7,381 nucleotides of DNA from Fimbriimonadaceae bacterium (GTDB taxonomy: Bacteria; Armatimonadota; Fimbriimonadia; Fimbriimonadales; Fimbriimonadaceae), in NCBI GenBank assembly GCA_014380605.1, contig JACMJO010000393.1, positions 1-7,381 on the forward strand, read 5' to 3'. Under the pieces are notes generated by a model that did no database searches, was not told where the DNA came from, and worked only from the letters and a program-made list of their open reading frames with translations. Positions 1-5,616 of this stretch are shown piece after piece (positions within the stretch are counted from its first letter, which is position 1; each line of letters opens with the position of its first letter). The translations under genes were made by a program, and so were the position numbers.

Positions 1-1
1 T

Positions 2-286
2 ATCCCCACCACCGAGGAGGCGGAGCGTTTTCATCGAGAAAGGGATTCCAAGTTCTCAACCCGCGAAGCCGTGCTGCAACTGCTTGAACAGAACCAAGCC
101 GCCTATTTTGATTGGCTGGACGATCTGACGCCCGAAAGACTCGATTCCCCAATGAATCTGCCATTCGGAATGGGCGCGATGCCGACCTCCATCGGGATCG
201 CTGTAATGTCCACCCATCTGATGTGGCACACCGCCCAAATCAACTATATTCAAACCGTCTATGGCGACCATGATTGGCACCTGTAG
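2..286 (+). CDS. DinB-family protein, C-terminal part (5' end outside window)
   Basis: The frame is open from the first base of the window and ends at TAG 284-286, giving 94 visible residues of a family that usually has about 150-180. The part seen is the later helices of a four-helix DinB/YfiT-like bundle: an acidic amphipathic helix (residues around TREAVLQLLEQNQAAYFDWL), then a final helix with HLMWHTAQ. The paired histidines in that helix (HxxxH) are the kind that supply metal ligands in DinB proteins. The remaining ligand and the N-terminus lie upstream. DinB-like proteins are mostly uncharacterised metal-binding proteins, some acting as thiol-dependent transferases, and no substrate can be inferred here. 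A GTG at 71 is in frame, but the frame and family pattern continue upstream, so the gene is truncated by the window edge and does not begin at 71. The yceI-like gene follows after 12 bases, probably in one transcript. Confidence 0.8.
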   Translation: MPTTEEAERFHRERDSKFSTREAVLQLLEQNQAAYFDWLDDLTPERLDSPMNLPFGMGAMPTSIGIAVMSTHLMWHTAQINYIQTVYGDHDWHL

Positions 287-293
287 GAAAGGA
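285..293 (+). promoter_or_regulatory. Shine-Dalgarno sequence for the yceI-like gene
   Basis: AGGAAAGGA lies 5 bases before the ATG at 299 and overlaps the stop codon of the upstream DinB gene. It is the only strong Shine-Dalgarno in front of a complete gene in the window. This fits an internal operon gene and supports translation of yceI from a DinB-yceI message. Confidence 0.75.
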
Positions 294-298
294 AACTT

Positions 299-961
299 AT
301 GAAACTAAAAATCGCACTCGTCCCGATCGCCCTCGCCGGTGGATTTGTCGCCTACGTGGCCATGCACCCTGGAGTCGCGCTTGCAGAGCCGCGCATCGCC
401 TCCTTTGTACCGACCCCATTCGCGCAGAAAGCGAGCTACACAATCGACGCCATGCACGCCGATGTCAGCTTCGAAATCCGGCACCTCGAGCTTTCGATGA
501 CCCGTGGCCGATTCAACAAGTTCAGCGGCAAGCTGATCGAAGACCCTTCCGATTTGACAAAGTCGAGCGTCGAGTTTACGGCCCAAGTGGATTCCATCGA
601 TACGGCCGTCCCACCTCGCGATACCCATCTGAAGACCGCCGACTTCTTCGACGCGGCAAAGTATCCGACCATGACCTTCAAGAGCACCAAGATCGAAAAG
701 AAAGGCGACGGCTACGTGGTCACGGGCGACCTTAAGATCAAAGATAAGACCAAGTCCATCTCCATCCCTTTCAAGCACTACGGTCCCAAAAAGATGACCT
801 TGGGCGAAGACAACACGCGGGTCGGCATCATCGCGGAGCCGATCACCATTAAGCGAAGCGATTTCGGAGTCGGCGCCCAGTTCAAGCTGCCAGACGGGAC
901 TGAGGGCGCAAGCGACGCGGTCGTCGTCCGCATTTCGTTCGAAGCGCTTCTAGACAAATAG
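299..961 (+). CDS. YceI-family secreted lipocalin-like protein
   Basis: The 220-residue protein has a signal peptide: KLK, a hydrophobic stretch to about residue 22, and a probable signal peptidase I site after ALA (27-29, before EP). The mature part carries the YceI pattern in order: YTIDAMHADVSFEIRH (47-62, matching Y-x-I-D-x-x-H-S-x-V-x-F), GRFNKFSGKL (70-79), RDTHLKTADFFDAAKYP (107-123), the TGDLKIKDKTK strand (142-152) and KRSDFG (185-190). Family members are periplasmic antiparallel beta-barrels that bind long isoprenoid or amide lipids. Some are induced by acid or osmotic stress and some work beside cytochrome b561 or polyisoprenoid pathways. No such partner is visible here. Length is slightly above the roughly 190 residues of E. 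coli YceI because of the longer N-terminus. The start is set by the Shine-Dalgarno and the signal peptide. The ligand is unknown. Confidence 0.93.
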   Translation: MKLKIALVPIALAGGFVAYVAMHPGVALAEPRIASFVPTPFAQKASYTIDAMHADVSFEIRHLELSMTRGRFNKFSGKLIEDPSDLTKSSVEFTAQVDSIDTAVPPRDTHLKTADFFDAAKYPTMTFKSTKIEKKGDGYVVTGDLKIKDKTKSISIPFKHYGPKKMTLGEDNTRVGIIAEPITIKRSDFGVGAQFKLPDGTEGASDAVVVRISFEALLDK

Positions 962-964
962 AAT

Positions 965-1010
965 CAGTTCCCCCTCCTCCAAGACGAACCACTTGGAGGA
1001 GGGGGAACTG
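965..1010. terminator. Perfect 19-bp hairpin between convergent genes
   Basis: CAGTTCCCCCTCCTCCAAG (965-983) pairs without mismatch with 992-1010 around an 8-base loop (984-991). It begins 3 bases after the yceI stop and ends 5 bases before the esterase stop on the other strand, so it can serve both genes as a bidirectional terminator. Neither side has a proper T-tract: the plus side continues CTGTGCTACT, and the minus side has only a few scattered Ts. Termination may therefore be imperfect or depend on other factors, and the stem may also protect 3' ends. Confidence 0.75.
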
Positions 1011-1015
1011 CTGTG

Positions 1016-2176
1016 CTACTTGGCTGGGTTCAGCCACCAACTCAAAGCCTTATCAAACACCCGCCGCGCATGCTTGGTGTTGTGGAAGCCTTTGCCAGGA
1101 ACCCAGACGTGGTCGTAGCCTTTGTATTTGAGGGCGGATTCCATTTGGAGGTTGCCCAGCCACCAGCTTCCGTGGTCGTTGTTCAGGTCGTTATCGCCGT
1201 CCTGAAGGAACACTCGGATTGGTTTCTTCTCGTTCTTGCGAATTAGGAACGGATAGTTGTGGCCGCCTTCTCGCTTGCTTGCGCCACTGGCGATGTTGGC
1301 GAAGCTCCCGATGAAGCTGAGTGCGACCCCAAACTGGTCGGGCCGTTCCCAGCATGCGGTGAAGCTGCAGATTCCGCCCGAACTCATCCCGGTGAGGGCT
1401 CGCTTGGCGGGGTCTTTGCTAAGCTTTACGACTTTCTCGACCTGCGGGAGAATCTCGGTTAAAAGGAACTCTGTGTACTTTGGACTGAGGGCGTCGTACT
1501 CGGCGGAGCGGTTGCTGTAGGTTCCGGGATTGTTCTGGCCGGGCTCGATGAAGACGCCGACGGTTTGCGGGATCAGTCCTTCCCGCGCACAATTCTCCAG
1601 TCCATTGGCGATCCAATCTCGGTCCCATTGGGCATCGGTGGCGATGAGGACGGGGTACTCCTTCAAGGCGTCTAGGTTCGGGGGAAGGTAGATATACCAC
1701 TTGCGGGTGGTGCCGGAGTAGATCGAACTCTTCCACTCGCCCATGTCGCGAAGTTCGCCCTTGCGCCCTCCGGGAGGAGCTAAGGTGAAGGGGTTGGGGT
1801 CGTAGACTTCCACCTGGAGGCCGCCTCGGAGAGTCTTGCCATCGACTTGATAGTCCAGAAGATACGCGTCGCCGCTGTAAAAATCCTGGAGAGCGATGTA
1901 GAGGGTGCTCTCTCCCATCTGGGCAAGGTGGATCATGGTCTTGCCCTTGTTGGCGAGGGTGACGGTGTGCTTGCCCGGTCCGGCATCAACCGCGAAAAGC
2001 ACCCTGGTCCCTTGCTCGCGAGGGTTGGCGCCTTTCAAAAGTTCATCGGCAAGGATGTGCTTTCGAACCATGGCCTCCGCCGCAGGGCGGTTAGTAACGA
2101 TGTTCCGCTCTAACTCCTTGAAATCCATACTGGCACCTTGCATGTGCATAAGATAGAGAGCCGCTACGCTGAGCAT
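1016..2176 (-). CDS. Enterochelin-esterase-like alpha/beta hydrolase (esterase D family)
   Basis: The 386-residue protein has an all-beta N-terminal region (about 55-125) like the early-set domain of Fes-type esterases, followed by an alpha/beta-hydrolase domain (about 145-383). The nucleophile elbow is G-M-S-S-G (263-267, Ser265). The acid lies in QDGDNDLNN (325-333, most likely Asp330), and the His in GKGFHNTKH (His365). These and the WYIYLPPN strand (160-167) place it in the esterase D / Fes / IroE group, which cleaves esters of siderophores, glutathione adducts or carbohydrates. No siderophore genes are nearby, so the substrate is unknown. The start is uncertain. ATG 2176 sits 6 bases after a TATAAT on this strand (leaderless layout) and gives a short hydrophobic N-terminus lacking the usual positive charge. 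ATG 2128 (370 residues) has AAGGTG 5 bases upstream. It diverges from the serine hydrolase gene. Confidence 0.85.
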   Translation of the reverse strand: MLSVAALYLMHMQGASMDFKELERNIVTNRPAAEAMVRKHILADELLKGANPREQGTRVLFAVDAGPGKHTVTLANKGKTMIHLAQMGESTLYIALQDFYSGDAYLLDYQVDGKTLRGGLQVEVYDPNPFTLAPPGGRKGELRDMGEWKSSIYSGTTRKWYIYLPPNLDALKEYPVLIATDAQWDRDWIANGLENCAREGLIPQTVGVFIEPGQNNPGTYSNRSAEYDALSPKYTEFLLTEILPQVEKVVKLSKDPAKRALTGMSSGGICSFTACWERPDQFGVALSFIGSFANIASGASKREGGHNYPFLIRKNEKKPIRVFLQDGDNDLNNDHGSWWLGNLQMESALKYKGYDHVWVPGKGFHNTKHARRVFDKALSWWLNPAK

Positions 2177-2182
2177 AGGAAG

Positions 2183-2188
2183 ATTATA
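2183..2188 (-). promoter_or_regulatory. -10 element for the esterase gene, leaderless layout
   Basis: Read on the minus strand this is a perfect TATAAT, with 6 bases (CTTCCT) between it and the ATG at 2176. Transcription would start at or next to the A of the ATG. The best -35 candidate is weak (AATACA, 18 bases upstream). No Shine-Dalgarno precedes ATG 2176. The alternative reading is a 48-base leader to ATG 2128. Confidence 0.55.
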
Positions 2189-2200
2189 TGCTCTGTGGGC

Positions 2201-2220
2201 GTCGGCTGTATTGTGCCGAC
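2201..2220. repeat. Small inverted repeat in the divergent promoter region
   Basis: GTCGGC (2201-2206) and GCCGAC (2215-2220) are perfect inverted arms around 8 bases. They lie in the 92-bp gap between the esterase and serine hydrolase starts and cover the place where a -35 box for the esterase promoter would be. The position suits an operator, but arms of 6 bp can occur by chance. Confidence 0.3.
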
Positions 2221-2255
2221 ATACCTATCTTCACACATTGGGCGCCTTCGCTTGC

Positions 2256-2261
2256 TATCAT
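2256..2261 (+). promoter_or_regulatory. -10 element for the serine hydrolase gene, leaderless layout
   Basis: TATCAT is followed by 7 bases (CTGCGTC) and the ATG at 2269. There is no purine-rich Shine-Dalgarno in the 20 bases before the ATG, and the first codons encode a signal peptide. No convincing -35 is seen at 16-18 bases: TTCACA at 2230-2235 would leave a 20-base spacer. Confidence 0.45.
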
Positions 2262-2268
2262 CTGCGTC

Positions 2269-3315
2269 ATGCGTAACGCCCTTTTGATATCGTCGCTCTT
2301 CATGGCATCTGTGTCCCAAGCCGACCAGGTGGACGAGATTGTTGAGAGGGCCATTAAAGGACAGAAGATTCCGGGCGTTGCGGTGATGGTTCTTCGGGAA
2401 GGGAAACCGATCAAAACTAAGGGGTACGGGTTTGCCAACCTGGAACACCGAGTTCCGGTGAAGCCGGAGACCATCTTCCAATCAGGCTCGGTGGGCAAGC
2501 AGTTCACCTCCACTCTGGTGATGATGCTGGTTGAGGAAGGGAAGATGAAGCTCGAGGATCCCATCTCAAAACACTTCCCAGAGGCCAAGGGGGCCTGGAA
2601 TGGAGTGCGATTGCGACACTTGCTGTCTCACACCTCGGGATTGCCAGATATGCCCTACGGCAAGATGGACTTGCGGAAAGACTACACGGAGACCGATTTG
2701 GTCAAGTTCATGGTTGATCAGAAGCCTCCCGAGAAGCCGGGTGAGAAGTGGCGATACAACAACGGTGGGTACGTGATGCTCGGCATCCTGGTGAAGCGTG
2801 TGACCGGCAAGTTCTATGGGGACATGCTTCAAGAGAAGATATTCAAGCCGCTTGGGATGAACACCGCGCGGATCATCAATGAGGCCGACATCATTCCCAA
2901 CCGCGCGGCTGGCTACGAACTGGGCAAGGACGGGATCAAGAACCAGGATTGGGTCGCGCCGATGACCAACACTACTGCTGACGGGTCGCTGTATCTGAGC
3001 CTGCTGGACTATGCGAAATGGGATGCCGCCCTCTATGGAACCAAGCTCTTGAAGGCAAGTTCTCGGGAGTTGATGTGGAAGTCTACAGTGCTGAACGATG
3101 GCAAGAGCACGCCTTACGGCTTCGGGTGGGGAACCCAGATGGTGGGAGGGAAGCGATTAATCGACCACGGCGGAGCTTGGCAGGGCTTTACTACCTACAT
3201 CGGGCGACATGTGGACCAAAAGATCACGGTGGTCGTGCTCACAAACCTCAATGCGGGGAGGCCAGAGTTGATTGGCCGCTCGATTCTGCAGGTTTATGTG
3301 CCGGCAAAGCCTTAA
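2269..3315 (+). CDS. Secreted beta-lactamase-fold serine hydrolase (class C / CubicO type)
   Basis: The 348-residue protein has all three motifs of the serine beta-lactamase / DD-peptidase fold: S-V-G-K at 74-77 (nucleophile Ser74, general base Lys77), Y-N-N at 163-165, and H-G-G at 300-302, which replaces K-T-G. HLLSHTSGLPD (117-127) is also characteristic of the family. The N-terminus MRNALLISSLFMASVSQA is a signal peptide with a likely cleavage after Ala18, so the enzyme acts outside the cytoplasm. The histidine form of the third motif is common in esterases and D-aminopeptidases of this family (EstB, CubicO-like) and argues against assuming antibiotic resistance. There is no extra C-terminal domain. 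I set the start at 2269 because the signal peptide begins there and a -10-like TATCAT lies 7 bases upstream. The same frame is open back to ATG 2188, but that start would place 27 residues before the signal peptide. Natural substrate unknown. Confidence 0.93.
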   Translation: MRNALLISSLFMASVSQADQVDEIVERAIKGQKIPGVAVMVLREGKPIKTKGYGFANLEHRVPVKPETIFQSGSVGKQFTSTLVMMLVEEGKMKLEDPISKHFPEAKGAWNGVRLRHLLSHTSGLPDMPYGKMDLRKDYTETDLVKFMVDQKPPEKPGEKWRYNNGGYVMLGILVKRVTGKFYGDMLQEKIFKPLGMNTARIINEADIIPNRAAGYELGKDGIKNQDWVAPMTNTTADGSLYLSLLDYAKWDAALYGTKLLKASSRELMWKSTVLNDGKSTPYGFGWGTQMVGGKRLIDHGGAWQGFTTYIGRHVDQKITVVVLTNLNAGRPELIGRSILQVYVPAKP

Positions 3316-3381
3316 GCGGGCCGGGATAACGAACCTCAAGACGCCTCGTAGAATTTCTCGAAGAAACTCACAATCAGCACT

Positions 3382-4074
3382 ATGGACCAGAACGAGCCGA
3401 TCCGAAAACTGAAACTTCTCTCTTCTCATGACGAGGCCGGCAACGTTCGGACGTTCGTCTTTGAAACCGGCGGGCTGACCTGGATCGCCGGCTAAAGCCA
3501 AGGCTACATGTTGCTGCAGGCGGGCACGACGGAGGCCGAGTGTCAAGGCTGGTTTACGATCGCCTCGGCGCCCCACGAAGGGACCATCCATATCTCCACC
3601 CGCGTCTCGCAGAGCGCTTTCAAGCAAGCCCTCAACGCCATGCGGCCGGGCGATGAGATCCAGTCCCATTCGCTGGAAGGCGACTTTACTTGGGAAGAGA
3701 TATCCGTTGTGCCGGTCGTGGTGGTGGCCGGTGGAATCGGCATCACCCCATATCGGAGCATCCTGCTCAGCCGAGATGTGACCGGCGAGCCCCTGAATGC
3801 CACTCTGCTCTACTTCAACCGCACCGACGAGGTGCCGTTTCGAAGGGAACTCGAATCGCTGGCTGCCAAACACCCCGAATTCGCCCTGAAAGTAGTTGTC
3901 GGAGAGCAGGTATCCGCCGATTCGATTCGGCGTCTTGCTCCGCAATCCAGTGGGCAAATCGTGTTCATTTCAGGACCAGAGCCGATGGTGGAAGCCATTG
4001 GTTCCGACTTGAAGGATCGAGGAGTTGAAGTTAAGCAGGACTGGTTCCCGGGGTACGACGAAAAGAGCTATTGA
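3382..4074 (+). pseudogene. Ferredoxin-reductase-like FAD/NAD(P) oxidoreductase, broken by an in-frame TAA
   Basis: From ATG 3382 the frame encodes 37 residues (MDQNEPIRKLKLLSS...GGLTWIAG), meets TAA at 3493-3495, then continues without a shift as SQGYMLLQAG to TGA 4072-4074. Read through, it would be 230 residues. The first part matches the opening beta strands of an FNR-type FAD domain. The downstream part has WFTIASAPHEGTIHIST (57-73), the NAD(P) loop VAGGIGITP (115-123), and SGPEPM (197-202) near the usual C-G-P-x-x-M position, ending DWFPGYDEKSY. The expected residue at codon 38 is Gln (AGQ before the FAD-binding region), one C-to-T change from TAA. The FAD-motif position that is usually Arg (R-x-[YF]-[ST]) is Gly56. 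The piece from ATG 3508 (188 residues, AAGG 5 bases upstream) could be translated alone but lacks the first strands. A sequencing error, true decay or readthrough cannot be separated here. Its 3' end overlaps the methyltransferase gene by 7 bp. Confidence 0.8.
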
Positions 4075-4925
4075 TCTGCCCAGGACAAGGTTGCCGGGTA
4101 GTAGTCAATCGCTTGTCGACGAAACACGTAGACCTTGCGGTGCACAACCAGTCGAATCCCCGATTCATCTTGATTGTATCGACACCAGAGCTCAAGCGCG
4201 GCGCGGTCGCGGGGCTCTTCGTAGGGACATGGTTCCATCCACCAGTTTTCGAGGCATGCGCCTCGGCGTAGATAGGCGGCTAGGTGATCGGCATTCCGAA
4301 AGTATTCGTGGTACCAATAACTCTTCGCGCTGACGGGGACGAACCCGGCTCCTGCTTGCGCCCCCACTGCCCAATCCGGATCGCCTGTAGATTGTGGCAC
4401 GAAGGGCGTTCTCCCGAATATTTGCTTGAGTCCAAGATAGTCTTGGGCCAACTCAACCACGAACACGGCATCCGGCGTGAGCTTGCTCGCGAGGGCCCTC
4501 GTCAAGAAGGGGCCTCGTTGGCTGAACGCTAAACTGAATCGGCCATCCTCTAACTTGGTGACGGTTTCGTCATGGGTGGTGTCACCGTGGACAACCCTCG
4601 CATTCTTGATCCCTCGGGATCGAATCCGAGCCTCGGCAGCTTGAAGCAGGTCTGACTGCAGGTCGACGCCTACGATCGACTGAACCCGATCTGCTATCCG
4701 ACACAGAGTGAATCCGGCCCCACAGCCAAGATCGAGCGCTTGAGTCTGTTTGTCGGCATACCCGTCGAGGAGTCGATTGAATTCACGGTTCGGCGGGTCG
4801 CCAAAGAAGTCCACTCGGATTGGATCGTCCGGTGTGGTGAAGCTGGCATAGGCCCCAAACCTCTTCGCCACCTTACCATCGAGTGGAATCTCCACTGCAT
4901 TGCGTCCATCGTCGCGAAGGGTCAT
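4068..4925 (-). CDS. Class I SAM-dependent methyltransferase
   Basis: The 285-residue protein has a Rossmann-type SAM site: motif I ALDLGCGAGF (63-72), the acidic residue ending strand beta 2 in SIVGVD (Asp88), GD (114-115) after the next strand, and the FSLAFSQRGPF segment (130-140) where the motif after strand beta 4 is expected. The C-terminal third (about 165-285) is rich in Trp, Tyr and Cys (SYWYHEYF, ENWWMEPCPYEE, LELWCRY), probably an additional cap or substrate-binding part. I do not recognise the substrate. The frame is open back to ATG 5024, which would add 33 residues. I prefer 4925 because the longer start lies in the -35 box of the divergent gene, and the extra residues come from a repeat-containing region and look non-coding. 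No Shine-Dalgarno is seen at either start. The 3' end overlaps the reductase remnant tail to tail. Confidence 0.82.
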   Translation of the reverse strand: MTLRDDGRNAVEIPLDGKVAKRFGAYASFTTPDDPIRVDFFGDPPNREFNRLLDGYADKQTQALDLGCGAGFTLCRIADRVQSIVGVDLQSDLLQAAEARIRSRGIKNARVVHGDTTHDETVTKLEDGRFSLAFSQRGPFLTRALASKLTPDAVFVVELAQDYLGLKQIFGRTPFVPQSTGDPDWAVGAQAGAGFVPVSAKSYWYHEYFRNADHLAAYLRRGACLENWWMEPCPYEEPRDRAALELWCRYNQDESGIRLVVHRKVYVFRRQAIDYYPATLSWADQ

Positions 4926-4978
4926 GAAGGCATGTTGCGGGAATAGGGAAGGGAATTGCAAGGAGCGTCGGTGATGAG

Positions 4979-5032
4979 TCCCAGGGCCGTCGGCAGAGTT
5001 TTGCGGCAAAGGTCCCTGGGCCATTGGCAGAC
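4979..5032. repeat. Paired 20-bp repeats in the methyltransferase/ABM divergent promoter
   Basis: Two 20-base segments, 4979-4998 and 5013-5032, match at 16 of 20 positions as direct repeats 34 bases apart (shared core CCC-n-GGGCC then GGCAGA). Each contains a CCC-n-GGG palindromic core, so CCCAGGG (4980-4986) and CCCTGGG (5014-5020) can also form a 7-bp stem. The second copy overlaps the -35 box (5024-5029) of the gene at 5059. This is a plausible operator pair or attenuator. The 133-bp gap it lies in (4926-5058) holds no other gene that I can support. Confidence 0.45.
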
Positions 5033-5052
5033 TTAGACCTAACCCTTATGAT
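5024..5052 (+). promoter_or_regulatory. Sigma-70-type promoter of the ABM-like gene, leaderless layout
   Basis: TTGGCA (5024-5029), a 17-base spacer and TATGAT (5047-5052) form a good housekeeping promoter. The ATG at 5059 follows 6 bases after the -10, so the transcript should begin at or within a base or two of the start codon. There is no Shine-Dalgarno. Of the promoters in this window it is the best supported, because both hexamers and the spacing agree. Confidence 0.65.
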
Positions 5053-5058
5053 GCTCAC

Positions 5059-5577
5059 ATGTTGCTGAAGCAAGCTCTCCCCATCGCAATCGGAGTGTCC
5101 ATCGGAATTGGTGTTGGGGTGGGCATCAGGCCCGCCGTTGCCCAAGAGGGATCGCAGAAAACGCTAACCGTGCGGGATTTTCCTGACCTCATGAGCGGCC
5201 TAAAAGCGACGCCAGGATGCATGGAGGTTAAGAACAGCACGTTCAATGGTGGCAAGCAGTTGGCGATCTATGCCTGGTTCAAGAACAAGGCGGCGGTCAA
5301 CGCCTGGTACCACTCTCCTATGCACCGAGATGCGATGAAGCGTTTCTTCCCGAAGCTTCCCGGTAAGCCCGCGTCTCTAGACGATTTCAAGGATGAAAAG
5401 GCTCCGCTTCTCGTCGTGGCCACCGTCACGCCATCTGAGAAGCCAACGATCGACGGTTCGCCCTTGGCGGTTTCGCAGATCGCAATCGAGATCTATACGC
5501 CGGTTCCAGGTGGGGTTGCGTTCGGCGGGAGCTTTGGCCCCAAGGATATGGATGTGCCCGGAATAACTCGGATGTAG
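5059..5577 (+). CDS. Secreted ABM-like (dimeric alpha+beta barrel) protein
   Basis: This 172-residue protein begins with LLKQ and a hydrophobic stretch of alternating glycine (IGVSIGIGVGVGI, 11-23), then RPAVA with a likely signal peptidase site after Ala28. After it comes a segment like the antibiotic-biosynthesis-monooxygenase / ferredoxin-like barrel: GLKATPGC (47-54), a strand with LAIYAWF (68-74), a helix KNKAAVNAWYHSPMHRDAM (75-93) with the W-x-x-S-P-x-H pattern, and a later strand ALLVVATV-like (115-123). The C-terminal part (137-172) predicts another strand and a Gly/Pro-rich tail. ABM-fold proteins include small monooxygenases and haem-degrading enzymes, but many have no known activity, and I see no haem or metal motif that would assign one. 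Export is unusual for the fold. It is probably a single-gene unit, convergent with the PcfJ-like gene. Confidence 0.75.
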   Translation: MLLKQALPIAIGVSIGIGVGVGIRPAVAQEGSQKTLTVRDFPDLMSGLKATPGCMEVKNSTFNGGKQLAIYAWFKNKAAVNAWYHSPMHRDAMKRFFPKLPGKPASLDDFKDEKAPLLVVATVTPSEKPTIDGSPLAVSQIAIEIYTPVPGGVAFGGSFGPKDMDVPGITRM

Positions 5578-5616
5578 AGGCAGAGGCGTTGAGACCCAGC
5601 GGCGTTGCGCCAAATC

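Noticed and set aside
2188..2268. N-terminal extension of the serine hydrolase from ATG 2188
   Set aside because: It would add 27 residues before a normal signal peptide and run over the divergent promoter region and the dyad. ATG 2269 has a -10 directly upstream.
2269..3315. Calling the serine hydrolase an antibiotic-resistance beta-lactamase
   Set aside because: It has H-G-G instead of K-T-G and a CubicO-like pattern. Such proteins are mostly esterases or peptidases, so the motifs alone do not support resistance.
3157..3957. A 266-codon open frame on the minus strand across the broken reductase gene
   Set aside because: The plus strand shows clear FNR motifs through the same bases, while the minus-strand translation has no recognisable domain. 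It is a codon-bias shadow.
4926..5024. N-terminal extension of the methyltransferase from ATG 5024
   Set aside because: The start would lie in the -35 box of the ABM-like gene, and the stretch contains promoter-region repeats and unconvincing protein. Kept as a possibility only.
5601..5611. GGCG-TTG-CGCC mini-hairpin between the ABM-like and PcfJ-like genes
   Set aside because: A 4-bp stem without a T-tract is too weak to call a terminator.
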